A stretch of 64,000 nt of DNA from Eonycteris spelaea (GCA_003508835.1 PUFA01000116.1:248001-312000); one strand, 5' to 3'; counted from the first letter of the stretch, positions 46,930 through 58,419 are shown. Notes: a model not told the origin generated them from the letters alone. A program made the numbers and translations.

Positions 46930-47240
46930 GACACTTCTTAAAATGCCAGATTATCGGCTGCAAAATGAAAGGCAACACGAGGACAGACCGAATTTATGGA
47001 GTGTCTTGTACGAGACGACCCCCAAAGGGCTCTGCGTAACGGCCGTAAAACTGTGAAACACATTGTGGAGCAGATTTAATTTTTAAAGCAGCTGAAAATA
47101 TAGATTAATGATTTGCCATCATCATTCCTCGTCGGAGGCCTTTAGGAATACTGACAAAACGACTCTACCCACAATTATTTCCATCCAAGTGTTTCTTCAC
47201 GGGATTCACTGCGATCTTACGGCATGTAATTGGCCAATCC
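46930..47240. promoter_or_regulatory. AT-rich island, candidate conserved enhancer
   Basis: Between GC-rich flanks. It contains agatttaatttttaaagcag, atagattaatgatttgccat, cacaattatttccatccaag and a perfect 10-bp palindrome ATTGGCCAAT (47229-47238), which makes two opposed CCAAT boxes (NF-Y type). No repeat recognised. Confidence 0.3.
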
Positions 47241-47934
47241 AAATAACGTTCTGAAGGGGGCGGGGGTGGGGGGGCAGGGGACACAGGGTCATTGCAGCCA
47301 GGGAGCCACCCGGCTCGCCGTGAGCCTCCTCCTGTCCCTGCCCCGGGCTCGGGCTGCCCCAGGACCTCTCGGGGTGATTCGGCACAATTCTACAGCGCCT
47401 GAGGGACACCGGGTGACAGATGTCTGAGGGAACCTGTCTGCCCTCAGTGCCTGCTGGACAAGGCAGGTGGATCCAGGCCTCACGCGTAGCCTGCCATGCC
47501 CGAGTCCGAACCATCCTAGTGACCCCGCCCTCATCAGGGGAAGGACCGGCGTGCCTGTGTGGGTCCCCCCGCCCCACACGCGGGGATCCCCCGTGCCCTG
47601 GCTCTGGGTTTACGGCGGCCGTAAATCTAGGATGCTGAACCTGCCACACAGCCTGGTCAGCAGGGCCCATCTTCCCCGCTGCATTTCCACCTTGCCCTTG
47701 TCCCTCCACGGTCCCGTAACGTTCCCGGGGAAGACCACTCCCGTGGTCTCTCTGCTGAAACGCCAGAGCCACCCGCGCGTCTCGTGTGACAGCCACGGAG
47801 CGTGTGACGGGGCGGGAGCAGGCTGGGCACAGAGCGCGGGGCGCGGGCCTCCGCCTCGGCGCTTCCTCCTCGCCATGTGGCCTGATCTCCGCCCCTAGGG
47901 ACGAGGGGCACAAAGCAGAGCCGGTCCTGCAGAC
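47241..47934. other. Unassigned GC-rich sequence
   Basis: CpG-bearing with several C- and G-runs. A 235-codon minus frame (47206-47913) overlaps others. No gene. Confidence 0.4.
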
Positions 47935-48065
47935 GCGAGACCTGGGTTTTACTCACGGCTGTGTGACCTCGAGCCAGCCGGGTCACCTCTCCGGCCCTCA
48001 CAGCTATAAAGTGAAGTCTGGGGCTCTGATTCTTTCTAAACGCCTGGCTTTTATATTCGATAATC
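47935..48065 (+). mobile_element. MIR-type SINE fragment
   Basis: gcgagacctgggttttactc, ggctgtgtgacctcgagcca, ggtcacctctccggccctca and tataaagtgaagtctggggc follow the MIR order. T-to-C changes have made CpGs (gacctcgagc versus the usual 'gaccttgggc'). The 331-codon minus-strand frame 47657-48652 runs straight through this SINE. Confidence 0.75.
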
Positions 48066-49454
48066 TCTGGGTTGCAAAAGCCCAGAAGGCGTAATCGCTT
48101 TGGACCGATCTTATTAATACAAACGAAGGAGAAGAACCTACCTGGCATTTCAAGAGAGGCGGGCAGAAGCCCAAGGCGGCCAAGGGCACCGCTCTGCTCG
48201 GCGAGGAAGGCTGGAGGCGGGGAAGGGGCAGCTCCGGGCAGCTTCGTCCCTCCCTCTCCAGCAAGCCCGACACAAAACCCTTCAATCACGCGTGCTGAGC
48301 TCGCTGAGCTTCGGAATGGGGCTGAGGAGGAGCAAACGTGTTTTCCCTTCAGAGCGTTCTCACGGTCCGCCCGGGACACGGATGGAGAAAAGCAGGACCG
48401 CATCGCGACCAGACGGGGGGCGTGGGAGACGCACGTGCACCCCGACCGCGGAGGAGGCCGCCCGCCCAGCCCAGGACACCCGCCGGCCTCACGGTGGGCG
48501 CGAGCAAGGGCGGTGGCGGCCCCCAGACCGGCGGGTGGGACATCAGGACCAAGAGAGAGATCGAGGCAGCTGAGCGGGAATGGGGGTGAGGGGACCACGG
48601 AGCGGGTGGCGGTGGCACACGTGGCGATCCTGACGGCCGGCAGGCGGCCCACGCGGGCCCAGGAACGAGGCAGCGGCGGAGCCCAGGCGGGCTCCGCTCC
48701 CCGTCGTCATTCGTCCCCTCCTCCGTCACTTCCACCCGGCCCGCGAAACACACGGGCCCCCTCCCCCCACCCGGTCCTGTGACCATGTCCCGGCTGCTGG
48801 CATTGGCTTTCCTATAAAAAAGCCATCCCTGGACAGAAGCTTGGGCGAGTGACCCCATCCCATTCCGGAAACACGGAGCTTTGCGGTGGCTTCTGACCCG
48901 TGAGCGACTCAGCCAGTCCCACAGCCAGCAGTGATGAGTCGGGGCACGCTGGGACAGCAACAGGGACAGGAAGAGGAATGCTCACCGCGCAGACTCCAGT
49001 TGGCTCATCACGTGATCCACTCCCCCCACCACATCTGCCCTGGGGCAGCACGGTGACCAGACGCACCTGGTCAGTAAGGTGCTCTCTGCTCTCGACCTTC
49101 CTCCACTGTCCCCAGTCCTCAGAGAGGGCAGGCACCGTGTCCCCTTCTCGTGACACCAGCCAAAGCTAGAGAGGTGTTTACTGAGCGGGCGAGAGACGGG
49201 GAAGAGACAGACAGACAGACAGACAGATAGAGAGGAAGAAAGAGGGACGGGGAACATGCAGAACATTCTAGAGAACCAGGAAGAAGGGACAACCTGCTCT
49301 CAAACACGGCGAGGTGCCCCAGCCCCGCGAGCCCCCTCTACCGGCTGTTGTTTACCCGCCTCTGACGACGCCCGGAAAATTACCAGGTTTTGATAAAACG
49401 TGTTTAGAACTTAACGAGGTAGCAGCTCTATGTCACCACGAATTGTGCCGCCCA
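48066..49454. other. Unassigned; CpG-dense at 48250-48760; (GACA)n at 49207-49230
   Basis: CpG-dense block with frames open on both strands, then mixed sequence. A short (AGAC)n tract lies at about 49207-49230. No gene or named repeat. Confidence 0.4.
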
Positions 49455-49615
49455 GGAGCAGCTGAGTGACTTTACGCAGCCCCTTCACCTCGCTCGACTT
49501 TAATTTTGTCCTCTTTAAAAAAGAAGAAGAAGAAACCGCCCTCCCTTCTTGTCGGGAAGAAGCCTGTCGAAGGTGTTAACGGTGCGTGCGAAGGGCTTTG
49601 TCGGCCGAGCGACGT
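49455..49615 (+). mobile_element. MIR SINE fragment
   Basis: gctgagtgactttacgcagc, cccttcacctcgctcgactt, taattttgtcctctttaaaa and gcgtgcgaagggctttgtcg follow the MIR core order, with an inserted AAG repeat (49518-49534). Confidence 0.6.
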
Positions 49616-50859
49616 CGAGCAGGGCACTCACGGTCACACCTCGCGGCCACCGTGCTGACGCTCCGAGCCCTCACACAGCAATACTCACTGTCCACACGCC
49701 CGTGTAGGAATCGATGAGATGCCCTTCATTTAACCAAATGACAGGCCATGTGACAGCCTCACTAACAGGCTCATCGAACCTATGAGCGATTTTTTAAAAT
49801 CTACAATTCACAGTCAGGGATGTTTAGCCATATTTCTTAAGGTACCGCTCATCACCCGTCATTCGGATGCACTTAGTAACCCATCAAACACACGTAAGAG
49901 CACGGGGTACCTATTGTGGGGACAAATTCAAGGCTCCTAATTTCAACCTCAACGTCGCTTTAAAAATAAAGTCAGGGGAAGGATGATCGCTGTTGCGTGC
50001 AGGCTTCTGCCCTGTTTTACTTCTTCATTAGGCTCAGTGAGGTCACTCAGTGGGCTCCTGCCGTGTGGGATTCTTGGGGTCTTTCTCGAGCACTCAGTGT
50101 CCCCTTCCACACAGCTGCGTCCCCGTCCCTCCCGCGGCCCCGACCCCCGGCCTCAGCTCTGCGTCAGAACTAAGCCCAGCCTCTCTCAGTGGAGATTCAC
50201 ACCCTTCCAGACTTTGATTCCCCCCCACAGTACCCCAAGGCTGCAGCGCCCCCCTGAGCCCTGTGGATGGGCTGGTTGACTGACCGATGATTGACTGGGT
50301 GGGAACAGAAGACCCCATGAGGAAGGCACCCGTCGTCGCCGAGAACAATCAGATGTCACTGTTTACAGGGTGACAGGAAAATCGACCCAAATGCAATTTC
50401 CAAAGCAAACAGCCTAGAGAAGCACATTCATTCTGCCAAGTGCAATAATAGGGGCCACGTGTCGGCAGGCCACCGGGGGAGGCGCGGTGTTCTCGCGACC
50501 TTGTTCAAGACCCTGTTAAATTGGTAGCGAGTCCACAGATAGCACAGCAGGAGGGCTTTTTGACTGCCTGACGGCTCCTTCCTGGTGACATTGTTTGTGC
50601 GAGTTATCGCCCTCCCAGTGACATAAACACTCCAGACCTAGAATCCAAATCCCAGAGCAGGGGGCACTCAGGGACAGGGGTGGCACCCCACAAAGGCAGC
50701 CCGCCCTCAGCCAGTATGCAAGCCCTCCAGCGTCCCCGGACCCCTGCCAGGGGTGTCTCCCCCCAAAAAAACCCCAAGTGATACAGGAAAATGTTCTTTC
50801 GAGTCCCAGGGAGCCACAGGATAAGAACTCATTGACACTCGCTCGTCATACCTTAGTGG
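49616..50859. other. Unassigned, no gene seen
   Basis: 49700-49980 is AT-richer; 50090-50260 is C-rich; the rest is mixed. No repeat or gene recognised. Confidence 0.4.
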
Positions 50860-50990
50860 GCTGAGTCTTGCAACAGGAAAGCAATCAGCCAGCAATTAAA
50901 ATGCTAATACACGGCTCACCCCAGCGGGGTGCTCTGGCCAAAATCGGACGGGCATCTTCAGCAGAATTCATAACAGCAGCCCGGACTGGA
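50860..50990. promoter_or_regulatory. AT-richer flank of the duplicated unit, possible regulatory site
   Basis: Contains ccagcaattaaaatgctaat (GCAATTA at 50892-50898), the same homeodomain-type core as in other AT islands. Weak, motif only. Confidence 0.2.
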
Positions 50991-51115
50991 TTTAATTTAG
51001 AAACTATCGATTTATCAGAGCTGCAAATAACACTATAGAAACGGTTTGCCAATGGAAAATAACAACAACAATAAAAATAATAATAAGAGAACCAATTGTT
51101 ATGATGCAGACAAAA
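50991..51115 (+). repeat. AT-rich tandem unit, copy 1
   Basis: A ~125 bp unit starting tttaatttagaaactatcga and ending atgatgcagacaaaa. It is repeated directly downstream at 51122-51400. Over the first 51 bp the two copies differ at seven positions. It includes an AAC/AAT microsatellite stretch and matches no family I know. Confidence 0.75.
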
Positions 51116-51121
51116 CCCGGG

Positions 51122-51400
51122 CTTAATTTAGAAGCCATCAATTTATCGGAGCTACAAATTACACTATAGAAAGGAAATTTTTTGGTAACTATAATGACAT
51201 GGATATTAATTAAACAGTGTGGGAATCATTTTAGGACAGACATGTGCACATCAGGTTTTCATGCCGTATACCTTCAGCTTATACGGAGCTGTATGTTAAT
51301 CAGATCTCAATAAAACTGGGGTGGGGGAGACCTAACAGACGTTTTGCCAGTGGAAAAAACAATAATAATAAAAGGATTGATTGCCGTGATGCAAACTAAA
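51122..51400 (+). repeat. AT-rich tandem unit, copy 2, split by an insertion
   Basis: Copy 2 is in two parts, 51122-51173 (cttaatttagaagccatcaa...) and about 51340-51400 (gttttgccagtggaaaaaac...gatgcaaactaaa). The gap is filled by L1 3' sequence absent from copy 1, so the insertion postdates the duplication. Confidence 0.7.
51174..51339 (+). mobile_element. L1 3' terminus inserted into copy 2
   Basis: ggtaactataatgacatgga, catgtgcacatcaggttttc, gccgtataccttcagcttat and cagatctcaataaaactggg form an L1M-type 3' terminus, ending in a G-rich stretch. A target-site duplication is not clear. Confidence 0.65.
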
Positions 51401-51599
51401 TTATTACCAGTGATCTGAGTATTTAGCTCTGTTGCTTAGAATTTAGTGCACGTAAGTCAGCATCTCGGGTTCTGCCCCTGAGGCTGGCTTCTCTGGGGGC
51501 CCAGCCGAGGGGAGAAGCTGCGGGTACCTCAGACAAAGCCTGGGGACACCAGCAACGTGACTGAGATGTGTTCACTCGGGCTGATCTTGTGACGTTTGG
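51401..51599. other. Unassigned spacer
   Basis: About 200 bp between the split tandem unit and a MIR. No repeat or gene recognised. Confidence 0.4.
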
Positions 51600-51845
51600 A
51601 GCTGAGCTGACCTCACCGCAAGCCCGGATTCCGCCACTCGCTGGCTTCTGACCTTGGTGAGTGACCGCATGGCCATGTGCCTCAGTTTCCTCATCTGTTC
51701 AAGGCGGAGGGGAACGGCACTGACCTCATAAAATTATCGTGAGCATTAAACATGGTAACCACAGCCGCTAATGCCACGTCTGCCCAGAATGCTTTATAAT
51801 GAATTATTATGACTACTATTATCATTCCTCTCTCCACACTCTGCC
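51600..51845 (+). mobile_element. MIR SINE, nearly complete
   Basis: ccgccactcgctggcttctg, accttggtgagtgaccgcat, gtgcctcagtttcctcatct, cctcataaaattatcgtgag, attaaacatggtaacc and the terminal tattatgactactattatca give the MIR order from tRNA-related part to 3' tail. Best-preserved MIR in the window. Confidence 0.85.
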
Positions 51846-52154
51846 TTTCCGTGGCCTCTGGCCCTCATTCTGTACTGCTGCCTTAGCTGCTGCCTCTCAC
51901 TTGTACCTCTTCTTGGGTTTTCTCCCCAACACCATCCGTCCTGTCCCAGTGGGAATCAGGTCCCACCCCACAGCTGCGGGCAGACTCACCTGGCTGCTGC
52001 CCAGGCAGAGGTCAGCACGTCCCTACCTCACCGTCCTCCCACTGAGAGCAACGGATCCACGGGAATCCCAGCTCAATCCAAAGCTACACACACAGCGCCC
52101 GCCCCGGGTAGGGCCCTCCCGGCCCGGCCGCTAATCTCAGCTCGTTCTCTCCCT
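51846..52154. other. Unassigned, no gene seen
   Basis: C/T-rich, then CpG-bearing. A plus-strand frame (51799-52134) starts inside the MIR and is not a gene. Confidence 0.4.
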
Positions 52155-52592
52155 GATGTTGGACGGCGCCGTGAGCCGAACCACGTTCCGGCAACGATGC
52201 CCACACCTGAAGCCCCCGGTCCTGCCTGGTCTGGCGAAGGGGCTTTGCAGCTTGCCTCAGGTTAAGACAGGGTCACACCCAATAACTGGTGACCTCGTAA
52301 AGAAAGAGGTTTGGACACACACACACACACACACACAGGGAAAGGCCACGTGACAATGGAGACAGCGATTTGAGGGATGGGTCTACAAGGCAAGGAACGC
52401 CACCGACTGACGACGGACGGAGACCAGGAAGGAGCCTCCCCCAGCGGCTTCAGAGGGCGCACGGCCCCACTGACACCTGGGTCTGAAGTTTCCAGCCTCC
52501 GGAACTGGAGAGCAAACGTCTGTCGTTTTACGCCACCTGGTCAGTGGCACTTTGCCATGGCCTCCCCGAGACACCGGCACGTTTACCAGGCA
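52155..52592 (+). mobile_element. MaLR/MLT1-type LTR, near full length
   Basis: gaagcccccggtcctgcctg, gaaggggctttgcagcttgc, ggttaagacagggtcacacc, aggtttggacacac with a (CA)n stretch (52314-52337), aggccacgtgacaatggaga, gggtctacaaggcaaggaac, ccagcctccggaactggaga and cgccacctggtcagtggcac give the complete order of a MaLR-type LTR. Solo LTR with no internal retroviral region. Confidence 0.75.
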
Positions 52593-55154
52593 AGGCTTTG
52601 GAGCACGCAAGTCCCCCCCACCACCCCGCAAGGCTGTCCCACCGGCAGCGGATCCAACACGCGGGCCCCGGCATCGGCTTCGCCACGAACAGGAAGAACA
52701 GCAGCGGCCACAGCCATCTGAGTGCCCACGCCATGCTGGACGCTGAGAACAGCCACCCGGGACCCGCGCTGTCCCACCAGGTGCATGTGAGGGTCACCTG
52801 CCCGATCAGGAAGCCGGTCTTCTTAGCATCAGACAAATAACTTAGAGAAAACGCCTTGAATGGGGCAGTGACCTGGCTAACGGTCATTTTCTTCCATACC
52901 CCCAACCCCGTCCCACTCCACTGCATCCTGACAAACGAAAATAGGCTGGACTCCTAAAAACGGTGCTCCACGTTTGTCACCAACTATTAGCTCCGGGCGT
53001 ATTTTCGAGCCTCTCTCTCCTGGGCGGAACCTAAGGGCAGCCCCCAGCGGTGTTTCCGCACGGCCGTTAGTTAGCGACTTGCATCCATCTGCTCCGAAGG
53101 GTTCAGGGAGGCAGCAGAGAAGTGGAGTCGGAGCCGAAGCCAGATAAGTCGCGACCCGTTCCCTCCCCAAGAGAGTCCCGTGCGATTCGAGTCCACTGAG
53201 AGAGTTTCTTGCCTTCCTTCCTCTGCCTCAGTCACCCAACTTCATGTCCCCTCCCTTTGGGGACCCCTTATACTTAATCGGTTATAAAGGCCAATTCTAT
53301 TTTAATCATTAGGCTGCTCGGAGGTGATGGCGGGAGATCCTTGGCCGAGGTCGACTAGCCACTTAGCCAGAAGCTCCCCACGGAACGACGCGTGGGCTCG
53401 GCCCTGGCACCTGCTCACGTACCTGCCCCAGGTGTGTGCGTGAGGGGGCATCAACATACAGGTGTTAGGGGAGTCACGAGAAAGGACACCCTGCGGATCT
53501 CCAAATGAACAGTGTCCTGACGCTATCTGTTCTGGACATCACATATTTCGGTGTTTCCCCAAAAACGCGTGTGCCTTCTGTAGGCGTCAGGCAAATCGAG
53601 GTCCATAGCGGTTGGGGGAGGTTGGAAAAGCAGGGTAGACATCACCAGGGGACTCAGCTCGGCCATAAAGTCCCCTCCCACCGTGATTCCCATTCCCACG
53701 CATCCCCTTCCAAGAGAGAACACATTCTATGCCAACGAAGGAGCTGGGGCTAATGAAACCCATCTCCTTGCAAATTAGGTTTGTAGAGGGAAGTACTTAA
53801 AAGACTTTTTGAGAAACTGGGATTCATTCCTAGTGGGACTAACACTTGAGGACAAATTAGCGAGTGGGAGGCACAAAGGAAGGACAGGGAATTGCCTTCA
53901 GCGGTCTAAAAAGTCAATCACCATTTGAAAATGCTAAACCCAATGTGCAAAGACCCTTTCTGTCCCCCTCCCAACTTCGACACTCATCAGTGCTACCAGG
54001 TAGTCATCGTCCACCAGGCAGAAATCAACGTCAAGACCAAGAGTGTTGGTCTCCCTCTGCGACAGAGGTGTGCACAGGTTTCCGCCTCCCAAAGCCCGCT
54101 CTGCGCAGCACGCGGCAGTGCGCGCCACGCCGCGGAGAGGAAAATTCGGAGCAGCTGCCGCCCTCCTGATTCTGGGTCAACGTCCTCGCGTGGGTTTGAC
54201 TGTGAGCACAGCCCGCTGCTTCCTAAGCTGTTACCTCCTCGTAACGTGGTGAACAAGGACAGCCGTGATCGGCGGCTCAGAGAGGTGCGAGGCGCGTACG
54301 ACCCCCCGGCAAAGGCAATAATAAGCCCAGCGCGCGCCACGGGCTCGCGGTCCTGACGTCTCCAGAGCCGGCGCGTCTCACAGCCCTGCGGCCAGCATCC
54401 GCCACGCCGCCTTCGCCTCTGTGTGTGCGGGAGCCGCTCACCTGACCGCTCTGATCTCCCTGTTCTAGTTTTTTTCTGTAAACCTAATGCTGGCTAAGAA
54501 AAAAAACCTACCAGTCAAAAAAGAGATGACGTAATTCTGCATCGACACAGAACGGCACTGGATGGACAGAGGGGCGTGGAAAGGAAACAGCCAGGAGCCA
54601 ATGGGACTTCCGCGGAGCAAATATTTATCGTCAAAGGGTCGCCGGAATCAAAACACGCCCCGCGGGCACGAGGGACTTGGAGAAAAGCCCGTGGAATATG
54701 GCGGAGTCCTTCTTTGTTCTAGAATGTGCCTTCGCCCCTACGCGTCACGGCACGGAGGATACTGGGCAAAGCCACATGACCAGTGCAGGTGTCCCCACCG
54801 GCTCACAGACCTGGATATCAGTGACTCGCAAGAGTCGAACCCTGGTTAGAAAGACGTCTCAGGACGATCTCCACCAATATACGTGCGCAGAATGATACGC
54901 TGGCTTCATGGACTAATGTTCTGAAAACGGCGTTTATAAATCATAATAAACTGTTAAATCAAAAAAAAAGAAGAAATCTTCTAACAAGGGCACGGACAAA
55001 CGGGCTGAAATCACTCACCCCAAGGATATTTGGTCGCTGACCACTGAACCAGTCCTAAAGCCAACGGAAGACACAGCGGAAATTTTTAAATTTATCATCA
55101 GTTAGGTGATAAACGTTTTCTGAAAGGGAGCTGGATATGGCTTAGAATAATACT
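52593..55154. other. Unassigned, no gene seen
   Basis: Mixed. 53260-53330 is a short AT-rich stretch (ttatacttaatcggttataa). 54050-54430 is CpG-rich. 54950-55150 is AT-rich. No gene or named repeat. Confidence 0.4.
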
Positions 55155-55620
55155 GTACAGGCATCTTCTATGTCTAACTTCCTGGTTCCCCACGGCAGCT
55201 GGAACAAGTTACCACGAACCACGAGCCGGGGGCCCTGAAACAACACCAGTTCGGGTCCGAAGCGCAGACCCATTTCACTGGACCGCAGCCGGGTGCTGGC
55301 CAGCTTCCAGAGCGGCAGCCTGGGCCCTCTGTGACTCATGGTCCCCTCCTCTTCCGTCACGGCCGCCCGCAGAGCGCCCCGCACCATTCATCCCATGGCC
55401 TTCGCCTCTGGCCAAAGCTCCCACTGCCTCCCCTTTGCAAGGACCCTGAGATTACAGCCAGGGTCCACCCGGGGCGCCCGGCGCAACCTTCCCACCTCGA
55501 GATCCTTAACGCCATCGCATCTGCAAAGTGTCCTTTGCCGTATAAGGCGACATTCCCGGGATCAGGACATCCTTGGGGGCCGTCACGCAGCTGACCACAC
55601 TCCCCTACAAGACCGTGCCC
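55155..55620 (-). mobile_element. MaLR/MLT1-type LTR, antisense
   Basis: acaagttaccacgaaccacg, ggccctgaaacaacaccagt, gcgcagacccatttcactgg, aaggaccctgagattacagc, cagggtccacccggggcgcc, catctgcaaagtgtcctttg, ccgtataaggcgacattccc and ggacatccttgggggccgtc follow the reversed LTR in order. It is heavily GC-shifted. Several plus-strand frames here (55331-55859) are simply this LTR. Confidence 0.75.
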
Positions 55621-56789
55621 TCCTGAGGGACAAAGTTGCCATGGAGACTGCGAGTCGGGCAGCTCAGCCCGCGCCTAGCAGTGCCGACCGTGCTCAACAG
55701 ACTTCGCGAAGCGAGCGAGCTGGCGCACCTGCACACGTCTGTGGTCGCCGCCAGCATCCCCTCCGAGTCTCCACGGCTCGTGCCCGATCGCGTTTTTATA
55801 CCGATGCACTACCTGCTTTCCACCCTGTTCTGCATAATCGCTTGTGTAAATGTCGGTAAGGCGTTCGTCTTCCTCTGGCTTTCGATGGTTTCAGAGTGAA
55901 AGGGTTTTGTTTTGGGGTTTTTTTTCCCATTGCCATTGATCTTTGTTTTTCCATTCCCCAGGCCCCAGGGGAAGGAGGGGGGTGGGGACCCCTGTGCTGG
56001 TGTGTGGCTTTGCCCGATCAGAATCACCCTGTGTCCTATCTCAGCTGCTAACCAGTTCAATCCTCCCTTGTTGGGGAAGTTCGGCTTGTGGATAAATCAA
56101 AGCCGCTTTGCCATAAGTCAGGGGCAGACTTAACTTCGTGGGAAGACCGTCACTTTGCAAACATATTGCTTTCTCGGTCATAAACAAGGTCGCCAACGGT
56201 ACCTTTCACCTTGATGAGAAACTCCAATTTCACAAGAAAAAAAATTGCCCTGCGGGCAGAGGAATTCCTAGCTCATCTTGCAGTCTTTTTATTTATTTAT
56301 TTTTTTAAGCATAATTTCTTCATCATAAATTTGTCCCGGCTAACCGAGAAGACTTGTGGTTTTTTGATTTGTGTGGCCAAACATCTTAAATCTCACGGGT
56401 AACTACAAGTCTCTAAATCTAACCGTTTTTGCTGGCGAGAGAAAAAAGGATCTGGAGGGCTCAGACTTCACGGACGCCTTTCTTGGGGTCGACGCGCCCT
56501 ACCCACGGCTGTCAGGGGTGTTGTCACCTTCCATCACTTTGTTTGGACAGGAGAACGTAAGAAAGGACGCAGGCGGCGTGAGCCGCGTCCATCCCGGGAG
56601 CCTGAGCCGCAGGGAGCAGAGCATGACGGTCGGTCGGGGCCGGGGGCGGGCAGGCGGCGATGTATGCGGGCAGAAAGCGTCCTCCGCAAACGCCCACGAC
56701 AGCACTTCCGGCCACACGTGCCCTTCCAGAAGCTCGCCACTCCCGTTAAGAGGGAAGTCCGTTAACTTTGAACCGAGGCTGCGTCATAA
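55621..56789. other. Unassigned, no gene seen
   Basis: 55870-56450 is AT-richer with a T-rich stretch near 56287-56307; 56450-56750 is CpG-bearing. No gene or named repeat. Confidence 0.4.
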
Positions 56790-56838
56790 AGACTCCTCCC
56801 CTTCTCTCTCTGTCTCTCTGTCTCTCTCTCTCCATCTC

Positions 56839-56881
<43 letters not shown>

Positions 56882-57240
56882 CACCAGCCTTTTCCTTGGA
56901 ACCCAGCCACCATATTTTTAGGAAGCCCAGACCCCATGGGGAGGCCACATGGAGAATGTTCCAGCCAAGAGTCTCAGTCAGCGTTTCCGCCAAAATCCAA
57001 CTTCAACTACCAGACGCGAGTGAGTGAGTGAGTGAGTGAGTGAGTGAGGCCTCAGAAGACTCCAGCCCCTAAACTTCGAGCCACTGAACAGGGTAAATAA
57101 ACACCAGCTGTTCTCAGCTGTCCTCACCGAGTCCTGCACAAATCATAGATCCATGAGCAAAATACATGTTCATTTTTGGAGTCACTGGGTTTTGGGGTAA
57201 TTTGTTACACAACCAGAGTAAACGGAACGGTACGGAAGCT
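56790..57240 (+). mobile_element. MaLR/ERVL-type LTR with internal (CT)n and (GAGT)n
   Basis: A (CT)n/(TC)n expansion (about 56797-56882) is followed by gaacccagccaccatatttt, ggggaggccacatggagaat, a (GAGT)n run at 57018-57047, ttcgagccactgaacagggt, caaatcatagatccatgagc, aaaatacatgttcatttttg and gggttttggggtaatttgtt. This is the order of an ERVL/MaLR LTR 3' half. Solo; no internal region found. Confidence 0.65.
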
Positions 57241-57789
57241 GGAGACCAAGATGGTCCAAAATTAGAGAAACGATCAGGCAGAGCTAGCTGGCAGGCGAGC
57301 CAGGCGTGACACAGGCATCCAAAGCCAGCCCCAACGTCAGAAGATCATGAGGTCCAGAATACGCTCCTCTTTCTCTGGCTGTAGGAAAAAACCACTTCCA
57401 TGTTCAAAATCTGTTTTCACAGTCAATGGCTGCCCGTACTGTGGGTAAGAATACTGTAAGTCTCCAACGTTAGGCCCTCACCTCACAGGATCACACAGGC
57501 AGGTGATTCCAAAGGCCGGGACCACGGTACGAGACCATGCCTGTGCCACAGTCCTCTCTCCTACGTTACAGGTGACTTCTCCATCCGCCTGACCCGCGGG
57601 TACCCCAAGTTCAAGGGGGAAGAATAAACTCACCTCCTCACCTCTGTGACTGTCGCACCGACGAGATGTTTTCTGTTAGTCTCGCGGTAATCGCAGGCTT
57701 GAAGACACGCGTGATAAAGAGAAACGAAGCATCATGCCACTACAAAAATAAATCAGCATTACGTCACCAAGGGAGACAGCGAGAGAGGA
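57241..57789. other. Unassigned, no gene seen
   Basis: Balanced composition. No coding frame longer than a few dozen codons is credible and no named repeat is visible. Confidence 0.4.
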
Positions 57790-58200
57790 AACCAGAATAA
57801 AAGAACCGCAAAACCATCAGAAAACGGTTAACAAAACAGCCACGGGACGGCCCTACCTACAAATAATTGCTTTCAATGGACACGGATTAATTCTCCGATC
57901 GAAGATACAGAACATCTGAACGGATTAAAAATAATAATAATAATAGGCAGAGATGCGAGGCTCACTTTACCGTTAAGGACACATGTAAACGGGAATGGAA
58001 ATAAAGGTTGCACGCGAACGGTGACCGTTAGAGAGCAGGGCCGGCCGGCTGCACTTACATCGGACCAAATGGCCTTTCAGTCAAAACCTGTCACAAGAAC
58101 CAAGAAGGTCACGGTTTTAACGACAAAGGGATCGATCCGTCAAAAACATACACTAACTGTACCCGCGAACGCCCCCACACGGGAGCGGATGTCTGCCGAA
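57790..58200 (+). mobile_element. L1 ORF2 endonuclease-region fragment
   Basis: acctacaaataattgctttc, aatggacacggattaattct, ccgatcgaagatacagaaca, cattacttacatcggacc-like text (cacttacatcggaccaaatg), ccaagaaggtcacggtttta, acgacaaagggatcgatccg and tcaaaaacatacactaactg follow the L1 ORF2 order. An AAT microsatellite sits inside at about 57928-57944. Confidence 0.75.
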
Positions 58201-58419
58201 AGACGCGACCGACCGATGACGTGCCACAGCGTGATGTCTGTCACCCGAACACAGGGAGCAGGCCGGCTGCCCGCTAACCGCAGGGAGCGTCTAAAATCCG
58301 GGGGTGGATTATGCGCCGGGACAGTGCCCGGCAGGGAAGAAAGCCAACTGCTCCTCAGCACCATGCGGACAGGTCCACGGACACGAAGCCGAGCGAAAGG
58401 CGACAATTTATAGGCCCCT

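Noticed and set aside
47657..48652. 331-codon minus-strand open frame as a gene
   Set aside because: Runs straight through a MIR SINE (47935-48065) and a CpG-dense block where both strands are open.
54820..54860. tRNA-like B box (minus-strand ggttcgactc)
   Set aside because: No A box, acceptor stem or cloverleaf could be formed around it.
55331..55859. Plus-strand frames 55331-55594 and 55338-55859 as exons
   Set aside because: They coincide largely with an antisense MaLR-type LTR (55155-55620).
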